DNA of 64,000 nt, taken from positions 1 through 64,000 of the forward strand of contig CANJXQ010000001.1 of assembly GCA_947478805.1 (NCBI GenBank). Reading direction: 5' to 3'. A program made the position numbers and the translations under genes. Position 1 is the first letter of the stretch; every line of letters begins with the position of its first letter. The stretch is from Betaproteobacteria bacterium. Lineage in GTDB: Bacteria > Pseudomonadota > Gammaproteobacteria > Burkholderiales > SG8-39. Below the pieces are notes generated by a model. That model was not told the DNA's origin and made no database searches. It worked only from the letters and a program-made list of their open reading frames with translations. Shown piece by piece: positions 53,178-64,000 of this stretch.

Positions 53178-55757
53178 ATGGAGCTGCCTTCAAATTCCAC
53201 TCGGAAACCTGCCCTTGCTCACATCAAGGCTAGGATCCTTGCCGAACGCGTCAGCCTCCGCCAACTTTTCCTTGCTAACGTCAAGGCAAATAGTTACCTC
53301 GGATCGCATTGCAGGATCGTGGACTCGGCGCTGCGCGAATTGTGGCTCGGCGCCATGTTGCCCTCAGACATGGCACTCCTCGCGGTCGGGGGGTATGGTC
53401 GTGGCGAATTATTTCCGTACTCCGATGTCGACGTGCTGGTGTTGTTACCAAGCCAACCGCTCCCTGACGTTACCGCGAAGCTGGAGGGCTTGATCGGCTC
53501 GCTATGGGATACGGGCCTTGAAGTGGGCCACAGCGTACGCACCATTGATGAATGCATCGATGAGTCACGTAAGGACATCACCGTGCAGACCGCCCTGATT
53601 GAAGCGCGCCTCGTTGCCGGAAACCGGCGTCTCTTTCTTCAGCTAACCGGCGCCGTAAAGTCGCATTTGGATCGCCAGACATTTTTCAAGGCGAAGCGCC
53701 TGGAGCAGGAACAACGCCACGCCCGGTATCAAGACACGCCTTATAGCCTGGAACCCAACATCAAGGAATCGCCGGGGGGGCTTCGCGATCTTCAGACGAT
53801 CATGTGGATTAGTCACGCTTGTGACATAGGACACGGGTGGCACGCTCTTTCCAAACGCGGTTTCATTACTGCGTCGGAGGCGCGGGCGCTCACAGGTCAT
53901 GAACGATTTCTGAAAAAGTTACGAACGCAATTGCACTTTGTGGCCGGCAGGCGCGAAGATCGCTTGATGTTCGAGTATCAGACTAGGTTGGCGAGCGATC
54001 AGGGGTTGCGGGCGACGGCACACCGCCGCGCAAGCGAGCAATTGATGGAGCGATACTACCGCTCTGCCAAAGCGGTCACCCAGCTGAACACGATATTGCT
54101 ACAAAACCTGAGTGCAGAAGTATTCCCCGCTCTCCGGAAAACGCACCATCCTCTCGATGATTGCTTCCAGATAGAACAAGAACTCCTGGACGCGCGCGAC
54201 CCAGAGATTTTTGAAAAGAATCCCTCGGCGATACTCAGAAGCTTCCTGTTGCTCGAGAAGCACGCAGAATTGAAAGGGATGACGGCTACCACCTTGCGCG
54301 CGCTGTGGAGAGCGCGACCAAGGATTGATCGCGGGTTCAGGTGTGACCCTGCCAATCGCGCATTGTTTCTGGAGATACTGCAGCAGCCCCGCGGACTAGT
54401 GCATGCCCTGAGGAGAATGAATCAGTATTCCATCCTGGGCCGATACCTCCCAATATTTGGGAAGGTCGTGGGGCAGATGCAGCATGATCTGTTTCATGTG
54501 TACACAGTTGATCAGCACATCCTGATGGTGGTGCGAAATTTGCGGCGTTTCGCAATGGTGGAGTTCGCCCACGAATTTCCCTTCTGTTCGCGCCTGATGA
54601 CGGGATTCGAACGAAATTGGATATTGTATGTAGCAGCCATTTTTCACGATATTGCCAAGGGACGCGGGGGGGATCACTCCGCATTAGGACGGCTGGAAGC
54701 GCGAAAATTCTGTCGTGAGCACCTGATATCCCAACAGGATTCGGATTTGATCGAGTTTCTTGTGGGAAATCATCTGATGATGTCTTCCGTCGCGCAGAAA
54801 CAGGACCTGTCCGATCCTGCCGTGATCGACCGATTCCTCGACGTGGTGGAAAACGAGCGGAAACTGACCGCACTCTATCTGCTTACTGTCGCGGACATTC
54901 GGGGAACGAGCCCGAAGGTGTGGAACGCCTGGAAGGCCAAATTGCTGGAAGATCTATTTCATGCCACGCGTCAGCGGATGAGTGGCAATCCAGTTCCACT
55001 GGCCGAGAGTATCCAGGCCAAGCAGGATGAAGCAAGGCGACTTCTGCGACTGTATGCATTGCGGGACGGGGTGGAATCCGAACTCTGGTCAAAACTCGAT
55101 ATCCCGTACTTTCTACGGTACGAGGCCTCGGAAATTGCATGGCAGACACGCCTGCTGTCTGCGCGATTCAACAGCATCATTCCGGTCGTCAAGGCCCGCC
55201 TTTCACCAGTCGGTGAAGGTCTGCAAGTGCTGATCTACACACCGGATCAGAATAATCTGTTTGCCCAGATTTGCGGATTTTTCGAGTCGATTGCGTACAG
55301 CATTGTCGATGCAAAAGTCCATACGACTCGTCATGGTTACGCTCTGGATACGTTCCAGGTCATGGGGGTCGGTAAGTCGACGGACTATCGCGACATGATT
55401 AGGTTGGTCGAGCACGACCTGCAGATGTTGCTGGAGCAGAAAGGACCGTTGCGCACCCCGGCCAAAGGACGGCTATCACGTCAGTTAAGACATTTCCCCA
55501 TTACCCCCGAAGTCCATATTCGGCCCGATGAAAACGGGCAGTACTCCATCCTGTCCATTACAGCGGGAGACCGGCCCGGCCTTCTGTACGGAATTTCCCG
55601 GACATTGGGGGAATATCACCTGAACCTTCATACGGCAAAAATTGCAACGCTGGGCGATCGTGCTGAGGACACTTTTCTGGTCTCGGGTGATGCACTTCAT
55701 CATCCGCAAACGGTGTTGTTGCTCGAGCAAGACCTGCTGCAGGTCCTGCAGGCCTGA
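53178..55757 (+). CDS. glnD: [Protein-PII] uridylyltransferase / uridylyl-removing enzyme
   Basis: GGYGRGELFPYSDVDVLVL nucleotidyltransferase, HD motif FHDIAKGRGGDHS, two C-terminal ACT domains. Confidence 0.97.
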   Translation: MELPSNSTRKPALAHIKARILAERVSLRQLFLANVKANSYLGSHCRIVDSALRELWLGAMLPSDMALLAVGGYGRGELFPYSDVDVLVLLPSQPLPDVTAKLEGLIGSLWDTGLEVGHSVRTIDECIDESRKDITVQTALIEARLVAGNRRLFLQLTGAVKSHLDRQTFFKAKRLEQEQRHARYQDTPYSLEPNIKESPGGLRDLQTIMWISHACDIGHGWHALSKRGFITASEARALTGHERFLKKLRTQLHFVAGRREDRLMFEYQTRLASDQGLRATAHRRASEQLMERYYRSAKAVTQLNTILLQNLSAEVFPALRKTHHPLDDCFQIEQELLDARDPEIFEKNPSAILRSFLLLEKHAELKGMTATTLRALWRARPRIDRGFRCDPANRALFLEILQQPRGLVHALRRMNQYSILGRYLPIFGKVVGQMQHDLFHVYTVDQHILMVVRNLRRFAMVEFAHEFPFCSRLMTGFERNWILYVAAIFHDIAKGRGGDHSALGRLEARKFCREHLISQQDSDLIEFLVGNHLMMSSVAQKQDLSDPAVIDRFLDVVENERKLTALYLLTVADIRGTSPKVWNAWKAKLLEDLFHATRQRMSGNPVPLAESIQAKQDEARRLLRLYALRDGVESELWSKLDIPYFLRYEASEIAWQTRLLSARFNSIIPVVKARLSPVGEGLQVLIYTPDQNNLFAQICGFFESIAYSIVDAKVHTTRHGYALDTFQVMGVGKSTDYRDMIRLVEHDLQMLLEQKGPLRTPAKGRLSRQLRHFPITPEVHIRPDENGQYSILSITAGDRPGLLYGISRTLGEYHLNLHTAKIATLGDRAEDTFLVSGDALHHPQTVLLLEQDLLQVLQA

Positions 55758-55763
55758 ATTGCG

Positions 55764-56294
55764 CTATTCGCCCCCAGCGACATGATCGGGGGATAGCTCG
55801 TCGACGAATCCGAACCGTTGCAGGTTCCGAATCCGCGTCGGATAAAGAATTCCATCCAGATGATCGCATTCGTGCTGCACAACCCGAGCGTGAAAGTCAG
55901 TGACGTCGCGACAGATGCCGTTTCCGTTTGCATCAAAACCTTCATAACGCAGGCGCTTCCATCGGGAGACTTCCCCCCTCAAGCCAGGAACGGAAAGGCA
56001 ACCTTCCCATCCTGAATCCTGCTCCAGACCCAGTGGCGTGAGAATGGGATTGATCAGCACTGTCTCCGGTATTTCCCCCGCGTCGGGATATCGGGAATTG
56101 AACTTGAATCCAAATACGACGACCCGTAAACCAACCCCGATTTGTGGGGCAGCAAGACCTGCGCCATTCAAGTGCTGCATGGTGTCGAGCAAATCTTTCA
56201 CCAATGCATCCAGCTCTGAAGTGCCAAATTGAGCGATTGGCCTGGAAGTTTCAAGCAGTCTGGGGTCCCCCATTTTCAGGACATCTCGAATCAT
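55764..56294 (-). CDS. def: Peptide deformylase
   Basis: GLAAPQIGVGLRVVVF, EGCLSVPGLRGEV, VVQHECDHLDGILYPTRI. Confidence 0.97.
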   Translation of the reverse strand: MIRDVLKMGDPRLLETSRPIAQFGTSELDALVKDLLDTMQHLNGAGLAAPQIGVGLRVVVFGFKFNSRYPDAGEIPETVLINPILTPLGLEQDSGWEGCLSVPGLRGEVSRWKRLRYEGFDANGNGICRDVTDFHARVVQHECDHLDGILYPTRIRNLQRFGFVDELSPDHVAGGE

Positions 56295-57040
56295 CGCGAA
56301 ACAAGCTCCTTCAAAATCGCCTCGACTTTACTCATGGCCATGTCTGCCACGACAGCCAAATCATCGAACCGTATTCCCCCCGCGCTCTCGCCTCTTCCAG
56401 CAGCGCTGTTTACCACCACTGCCAGCATGGCATATTCGAGGCCACATTCGCGAGCCAGCGCAGCTTCCGGCATTCCCGTCATTCCAACCACATTTCCCCC
56501 GTCCCTCTCAATGCGATTGATTTCGGCCGCGGTTTCAAGCCGAGGACCTTGGGTTGCCGCATAAACTCCCCCGTCCGTCACCGGCAAGTTGCATCGTTCT
56601 GCCGCTCGCAAGAGTTCGTCGCGGAGAGTGTTGGAAAAGGGGTTCGTAAAGTCGATGTGCTTGACGGGCACGCCTTCTCCAAAAAAAGTGCCCGCGCGTC
56701 CCCACGTGTAGTCGAGGATTTGTTCTGGAACAAGCAGCGCTCCCGGCCCATAGCAGGCTGGAATACCGCCTACGGACGCGACGGAAACCAACTTGGTGGC
56801 GCCAATGTCCTTCAATGCCCAAATGTTGGCCCGGTAGTTTATGAGGTGTGGCGCGATCATGTGGCCGACACCATGACGAGCTATGAAAAAGGCGCGACGA
56901 TTGCCGATGAGGACGCTACTGATTGGACCCGACGTTTTTCCAAAGGGCGTATCCGGCGAATGCTGAGCTTCAACCTTGGCTCCCTTCAACGCCTGAAGTC
57001 CACTCCCACCAATAATCGCGTAGTCGCCGGAAATGGACAT
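56291..57040 (-). CDS. MTA/MTI phosphorylase family protein (possibly S-methyl-5'-thioinosine phosphorylase)
   Basis: YAIIGGSGL, RHGVGHMIAPHLINYRANIWAL, GGVYAATQGPRLETAAEI, GMTGMPEAALAREC. Confidence 0.88.
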   Translation of the reverse strand: MSISGDYAIIGGSGLQALKGAKVEAQHSPDTPFGKTSGPISSVLIGNRRAFFIARHGVGHMIAPHLINYRANIWALKDIGATKLVSVASVGGIPACYGPGALLVPEQILDYTWGRAGTFFGEGVPVKHIDFTNPFSNTLRDELLRAAERCNLPVTDGGVYAATQGPRLETAAEINRIERDGGNVVGMTGMPEAALARECGLEYAMLAVVVNSAAGRGESAGGIRFDDLAVVADMAMSKVEAILKELVSR

Positions 57041-57041
57041 G

Positions 57042-57947
57042 TCACCTTGCATTGTTATTGGAACCGTCCGAGCTATCGGACTTCAAAAGTTCTTTTAGCC
57101 ACAAGGAAAATTCGGTGCCGGTTTCAGGGTGCACGAGTCCATATGAGACGGTGGCCTTCAAAAACCCTAATTTTGAACCGCAGTCGTATCGAATACCGTT
57201 GTAGCGCAAAGCCTTTACCGACTCCTCATGCAGCAGCGTTTCGATCGCGTCCGTTAACTGGATTTCGCCTCCCTTGCCAGGAGGCTGCTTCTCGAGCAGA
57301 TCAAAAATCCTTGGGGTGAGAATGTAGCGCCCCACAACAGCCAGCGTTGAAGGCGCAGTCTCGGGACTGGGTTTCTCCACAAGCCCATCGACGTGCACGA
57401 GCGAATCCTCGAGATTCGTTGCTCGAACGATACCGTAGGATCCGGTTTGCGCCCGAGGTACGTCTTCTACACCCAGGATGGAGCAGCCTACCGCATCGTA
57501 ACTATCCGCCATCTGGGCGATGGCAGGACGCGCCGAATAGATGAGATCGTCCGCCAGGATCACTGCGAAGGGTTCATTCTGTACTGCGGGGCGGGCACAC
57601 AGAACTGCGTGCCCCAGTCCCAGCGCCTCCGGTTGCCGGATGTAAATGCAATTGATGTTCTTTGGAAGAATGTCCCGCACCATCCTGAGAAGGTCCAATT
57701 TCCCTCGACTCTCCAATTCGGCCTCAACCTCATACGCTTTGTCGAAGTGATCCTCAATGGCCCTCTTGTTGCGGCCAGTAATGAAGATCATGTCAGTCAT
57801 ACCGGCAGCAACAGCTTCCTCGACCGCAAACTGTATCAACGGTTTATCCACAACGGGCATCATCTCCTTGGGGCTGGCTTTCGTTGCCGGTAAGAAACGG
57901 CTGCCCATGCCTGCGACGGGAAAGACGGCCTTTGTAATTCGCCTCAT
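57042..57947 (-). CDS. galU: UTP--glucose-1-phosphate uridylyltransferase
   Basis: [70 protein letters not shown]. Confidence 0.97.
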   Translation of the reverse strand: MRRITKAVFPVAGMGSRFLPATKASPKEMMPVVDKPLIQFAVEEAVAAGMTDMIFITGRNKRAIEDHFDKAYEVEAELESRGKLDLLRMVRDILPKNINCIYIRQPEALGLGHAVLCARPAVQNEPFAVILADDLIYSARPAIAQMADSYDAVGCSILGVEDVPRAQTGSYGIVRATNLEDSLVHVDGLVEKPSPETAPSTLAVVGRYILTPRIFDLLEKQPPGKGGEIQLTDAIETLLHEESVKALRYNGIRYDCGSKLGFLKATVSYGLVHPETGTEFSLWLKELLKSDSSDGSNNNAR

Positions 57948-57964
57948 TGGATATCCATTCGTAG

Positions 57965-59986
<2,022 letters not shown>

Positions 59987-61099
59987 TCAGGAAAATAGGC
60001 GAAGTGCCAGCGACTCGCCGGCGGTAAACCCGCGTTCCTGCATCTTTTTGTAGGTTTCATCGAGCTGCGCTCGTATGGATGACAATGCTTTCTCTCCAAT
60101 GGCCAGATGATTGTCATCAACGACTTGTCCCCCCACTTCCGCGGCAAATTTCGCCGCGGTTCCAAACAGGTTAGACACCAGCTCAGGATCGGGTGTTGTA
60201 CGTGGAACATCGATCTCAAAAGTGACGGCATTGGTGCTCAATGTCACCAAGGTGGCCTCCGAGAACGCCACGTCGCCCAAGTTGGTCAGGCAATATTGTG
60301 AACGTGCCGCCTCGTCCCGCTTGTGAAACCCGCCATCGGCTCCCAACGTCAGACCGGCAGTTGCAGTTGCTGCAAGTATCTGTCTTCCTGAGAAAGGTCT
60401 GTCTGTTGAGATGACGTTCAATCCCACTTTGATATCCACTTCCGTAGAGAACTGGTCGAGGTCCTTGGCCCGTATAAGCGCTTCGGAAATCCCTTCTTCC
60501 GAGGCTCGCGCATCCAATCGGACGGCCAGTCCACGCATTGCCCCGTCAAATCGAGCCAGTTGGACTGCATCGATACAGCCTCTGCGGTCCACCAATTGCA
60601 CGCAACCCCGAATGATTCTGCAGATGTCGCCATGCTCGATGCTTCGCCACGTGCTCGATTCCGAGTCGAACATGTCCACATGAACCCATTTGTTGAAATC
60701 GGACAGCAATTTGACAGCAGTCTCGATGACTTTGCTGCTGTCCGTTTCCGATTGCAAAGACAAGGTCACGCAATAATCGATGGGCGTGATTGAAGTGGGC
60801 ACCTTCATCCAAAGTTGACGCTCGGCTTGGCTTTCAGCTTCGCGTGACGAGCCAGGTCCGGGTTCCTCATATTGAGGCTCGATGCGGGCGGCTCCAGTCG
60901 CTGTGGCTACAGCGGCGTCGTGATCAACGGGGGGCTCGCCTTGCCCGGGTCGCGCATCAACCAGCGCATCGTCATGCTTTAGCGCGAAGCTGCGCTCAGC
61001 GGATTTTCGGTATCTTTTTTCTTGCCACTTGTTGTAGATAAAAACCGCGACAATAATCACCGCACCAAGCGCGAGGAGTGCGGTCTGGAGGTCGCTCAT
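59987..61099 (-). CDS. zipA: Cell division protein ZipA-like (C-terminal FtsZ-binding domain)
   Basis: N-terminal TM (LQTALLALGAVIIVAVFIYNKWQEKRYRK); C-terminal ZipA-like domain; between ligA and smc. Confidence 0.88.
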   Translation of the reverse strand: MSDLQTALLALGAVIIVAVFIYNKWQEKRYRKSAERSFALKHDDALVDARPGQGEPPVDHDAAVATATGAARIEPQYEEPGPGSSREAESQAERQLWMKVPTSITPIDYCVTLSLQSETDSSKVIETAVKLLSDFNKWVHVDMFDSESSTWRSIEHGDICRIIRGCVQLVDRRGCIDAVQLARFDGAMRGLAVRLDARASEEGISEALIRAKDLDQFSTEVDIKVGLNVISTDRPFSGRQILAATATAGLTLGADGGFHKRDEAARSQYCLTNLGDVAFSEATLVTLSTNAVTFEIDVPRTTPDPELVSNLFGTAAKFAAEVGGQVVDDNHLAIGEKALSSIRAQLDETYKKMQERGFTAGESLALRLFS

Positions 61100-64000
61100 G
61101 CCGCAACTGGTTCCCGTAGCTGCAAGGCTTCATCGATATCAACTGCGACCACACGTGATACGCCTTGCTCTTGCATCGTGACGCCAACAAGGTGCGACGC
61201 CATTTCCATGGTGAGCTTGTTGTGACTGATGTAGAGAAACTGGGTGCTCTGGGACATCTTCTTCACCAACTCGCAGAATCGGCCGGTATTGGCATCATCC
61301 AAGGGCGCATCTACTTCGTCGAGCAGGCAGAACGGAGCGGGATTGAGCTGAAAGAACGAGAACACGAGGGATATCGCGGTCATGGCCTTTTCTCCCCCTG
61401 ACAGAAGGTGGATGGTAGAGTTTTTCTTTCCCGGGGGGCGCGCGACGACTTGCACGCCAGAGTCAAGAATCTCCTCCCCCGTCATGACGAGACGGGCCTC
61501 CCCCCCTCCAAACAGCACAGGGAACAACTTCCCGAATTGTTCGTTTACCGCGTCGAAAGTCTGCTGCATCAGCTCGCGCGTCTCTCGGTCGATGCGACGG
61601 ATTGCATTTTCAAGCGTCTCAAGTGCCGAGGACAGGTCATTCGCCTGGGAGTCGAGGAAGGCCTTTCGTTCAGAACTTGTCGCCAGCTCATCCAAAGCTG
61701 CCATGTTGATTGCGCCCAAGGCAGCAATTTCCGATGTCAGGCGCGCGATCTCAGCCTGTATTGGCCCTGCTTTCTGCTTTTCCGGGACAGACTGCAACAG
61801 TTGCCGAATGGCTGCATCGTCAAGACCGGCCTCTTCAAGAAATGCGGAAAATTGCTGGACGTTGATTCGTGCAGCCTGCTCTTTGAGTCTAATTTCCGCC
61901 AGTCGGTCGCGCAACGGCTCCAACTTCTGATCCTCGATTACTCGTCCCTCTTCGCTGGCGCGAAGCTGGGATGCCGCGAGCTCCTGACGATTGCGACTTT
62001 CGCCAAGAACCTGCTCCCGCAATAAGCGACTCTCCAGAGCGACCTGGAGAAACGACTGCAATTCAGTGTCGTCAAGCCCGAGTAAGTCTTTTGAAATCTT
62101 TTCAATATTTTGTTGGGCCGAGAGCAACTGCTCCGTGACATTCTCTATGGAGCGCTGAACTTCATCGATCTTGGCCCGCGATTCTTTCTCTGCAAATCCC
62201 GCGTCTTGTGCTTCACGTTCCGCCAGCGTCAATACCTGACGCTGCCTTGCAAGCGCGCTCTCCGCGTCACCCAGTGCTCCCTTGGCCTCCTCTACATGGA
62301 CTCGCCCGGCAGAGAGCACTTGCGACAACGACTCCAGTTTCTCGGTGATTGCCTTGCCGCTCGCAGCCTCGGCCTCAGAGACCGATGTCAGCTCCGACCG
62401 CTCTCTTGCAATTTGATAAATGCGTGAATCGATTCTTTCCTTTTCCTGGGTCACCTTAAGCAGTTGCACTTGCTTCTCATGAATCAGGCGGGACAACCCT
62501 GCAATATCGGTTCGCAAGGATGCCAGGCTCTCCGTATGCTCGGACATCTGTTGCTTGAGACTGGCCACTCGAGACTGCGAGAGATCGACTTCGTCTTGCT
62601 GGAGCTGGACCTCCCTCTGCAAGACCTCGATATCGCGTTGGCGCGCAAGCATTCCGGAGTCCGGGGCGTCGGGAGCGCAAAAGGAAATTGCGAACTTACT
62701 AAACTGGTGTCCATCGCGATTGACCAGAACCACGCCGGTAGGCAGTTGGGCGCGCGTTTCGACGCCAGGAATTCCATCAACCGCGTAGTACGAGTGCAAC
62801 CAATCATTCAGTGCGGGTTCGACGAAGGGGTCTGTTATGGTTATCAAGTCGCAGAGCGGTCGCAATCCAGGCAAATATGCCGTCGCGCCCGACGTTCCGG
62901 CACAGAACAATGTCAGGGTAGATGGCGGGGAAAACCCCGCCATTGCCTGAAGGCTCTCCGCATCGTTTGCTTTCAGGGCATGTAGTCGATCTCGCAATAC
63001 GGCTTCGACGGCAGACTCCCATCCGCTTTCCACTTGAAGGCCCTGCCAGAGTCGCGAAGACTGGTCCAAGCTGTGCTCACTAATCCACCCTTGAATCGCC
63101 CCGTTGTTGTCGAGGCGTTGCTGGACTTGTTGTAGCACATCCAATTTCGCCGTTTGCGCGGCGAGCCCTTGCTGTAGCGATTGGAGCTGGTCCGTTGAAC
63201 CCTGCAGTTGGGCATCCAACTCCATTCGAATGGCTTCGAGATCAGTCAGCCTTTGCTGCTTTTCCCGCTCAGATTCGCGGGCCCTTCCAATTTCGGCTTC
63301 TGCCTGCGTGATCGCCCCGTTATCAGGCGCATTCAGCCCATCTTGTTCCCGGCTCAGACGCTGGTCGCGTTCCAGCAGCCCCTGAAGTACTTTTCCCGAA
63401 TGAGCAAGGTGGGTCTGTTCCAGTCGATAGTCGTGTTCACTCGCCGTAAATGCCTCGCGTGCGGCTGCAGACTGTCTTTGTGCCGATTTGAATGCCTCTT
63501 CAACCTCGGGAAGTCTTGCATGCTCCTCCTGGGCGCGAGTCCGTGCGGCATCTCCGCGCGTTTTCATCTCCTCCAGACGTCTGGACCAAAGTTGCTTTGC
63601 TTCCTCAAGTTCACTGGACCGCTTGGTGTTTATCGCGACCTGCGCAGAATACTGGGCAAGATCAGACTCGAGTCTTTGGCGCAACTCGCTGACGTGCCGA
63701 ATTTCGCCTTCCAATCGGGCGACTTCGGAGTTGGTCGCAAAGAGTTCTCCTTGCGCAACGGTCAACGCATCCCCTGCTGCATAATGCTCGTCACGGGCGG
63801 ACTCCAACGCGCTCTCTATCTCGCGAATCCTTGCCGTCACTTCCTCCAGTTGCACTCCCAGTCGGTCGATTTCGCGAACATGGCGCTGGGCCTCCACGTC
63901 AGATTCTTCGCGTTTCAATGCCCAGAGCAAGTGTTGCTTCTGCTGCCTGAGCGCCGACAGGTCATTGAATTGCCTGGCCACTTCCGCCTGTCGCTCAAGT
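61096..64000 (-). CDS. smc: Chromosome segregation protein SMC, N-terminus beyond window
   Basis: Long coiled coils, hinge, C-terminal ABC signature LLSGGEKAMTAISLVFSFFQLNPAPFCLLDEVDAPLDDANT; frame open to the window edge. Confidence 0.97.
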   Translation of the reverse strand, partial: LERQAEVARQFNDLSALRQQKQHLLWALKREESDVEAQRHVREIDRLGVQLEEVTARIREIESALESARDEHYAAGDALTVAQGELFATNSEVARLEGEIRHVSELRQRLESDLAQYSAQVAINTKRSSELEEAKQLWSRRLEEMKTRGDAARTRAQEEHARLPEVEEAFKSAQRQSAAAREAFTASEHDYRLEQTHLAHSGKVLQGLLERDQRLSREQDGLNAPDNGAITQAEAEIGRARESEREKQQRLTDLEAIRMELDAQLQGSTDQLQSLQQGLAAQTAKLDVLQQVQQRLDNNGAIQGWISEHSLDQSSRLWQGLQVESGWESAVEAVLRDRLHALKANDAESLQAMAGFSPPSTLTLFCAGTSGATAYLPGLRPLCDLITITDPFVEPALNDWLHSYYAVDGIPGVETRAQLPTGVVLVNRDGHQFSKFAISFCAPDAPDSGMLARQRDIEVLQREVQLQQDEVDLSQSRVASLKQQMSEHTESLASLRTDIAGLSRLIHEKQVQLLKVTQEKERIDSRIYQIARERSELTSVSEAEAASGKAITEKLESLSQVLSAGRVHVEEAKGALGDAESALARQRQVLTLAEREAQDAGFAEKESRAKIDEVQRSIENVTEQLLSAQQNIEKISKDLLGLDDTELQSFLQVALESRLLREQVLGESRNRQELAASQLRASEEGRVIEDQKLEPLRDRLAEIRLKEQAARINVQQFSAFLEEAGLDDAAIRQLLQSVPEKQKAGPIQAEIARLTSEIAALGAINMAALDELATSSERKAFLDSQANDLSSALETLENAIRRIDRETRELMQQTFDAVNEQFGKLFPVLFGGGEARLVMTGEEILDSGVQVVARPPGKKNSTIHLLSGGEKAMTAISLVFSFFQLNPAPFCLLDEVDAPLDDANTGRFCELVKKMSQSTQFLYISHNKLTMEMASHLVGVTMQEQGVSRVVAVDIDEALQLREPVAA

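Overview
64 kb of a GC-rich proteobacterial chromosome. Gene content and order suggest a betaproteobacterium, probably Burkholderiales-like; this is inference. No rRNA, tRNA, CRISPR array, transposase, integrase or phage structural gene was recognised. Layout: (1) 0-14 kb mixed: 3' end of an oligopeptide-type ABC ATPase, a cytochrome P450, an aldo/keto reductase, DUF3460, a TPR lipoprotein, an ankyrin protein, tatD-holB-tmk-mltG, ygfZ, DUF4936, an NRDE/TANGO2 protein, a GNAT, mtnA, an L,D-transpeptidase and tadA. (2) 14-28 kb, a one-directional catabolic/transport block: SDR, SnoaL/NTF2-like, TRAP DctP/M/Q, MmgE/PrpD, HyuB/HyuA hydantoinase-oxoprolinase, two orphan Bug/TctC binding proteins, and an adjacent APH-like kinase plus acyl-CoA dehydrogenase pair. 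(3) 28-36 kb: guaA, guaB, DUF4124, rnfH, ratA, smpB, ppsA/ppsR. (4) 36-64 kb, conserved core: trmH-like, rnhB, lpxB, lpxA, fabZ, lpxD, ompH/skp, bamA, rseP, dxr, cdsA, uppS, frr, pyrH, tsf, rpsB, map, glnD, def, mtnP/mtiP-like, galU, ligA, zipA and a truncated smc. The window is mostly ordinary core genome. The less ordinary signals are: a tandemly duplicated 83-bp hairpin between convergent genes; an unlisted 58-aa two-CxxC ORF with a GTG start; a structured rpsB leader with a recognisable promoter; a -10 box 5 nt from the holB start codon; an AT-rich dyad-bearing patch; and the APH/ACAD plus hydantoinase catabolic block. I do not see convincing evidence of an entirely new system.
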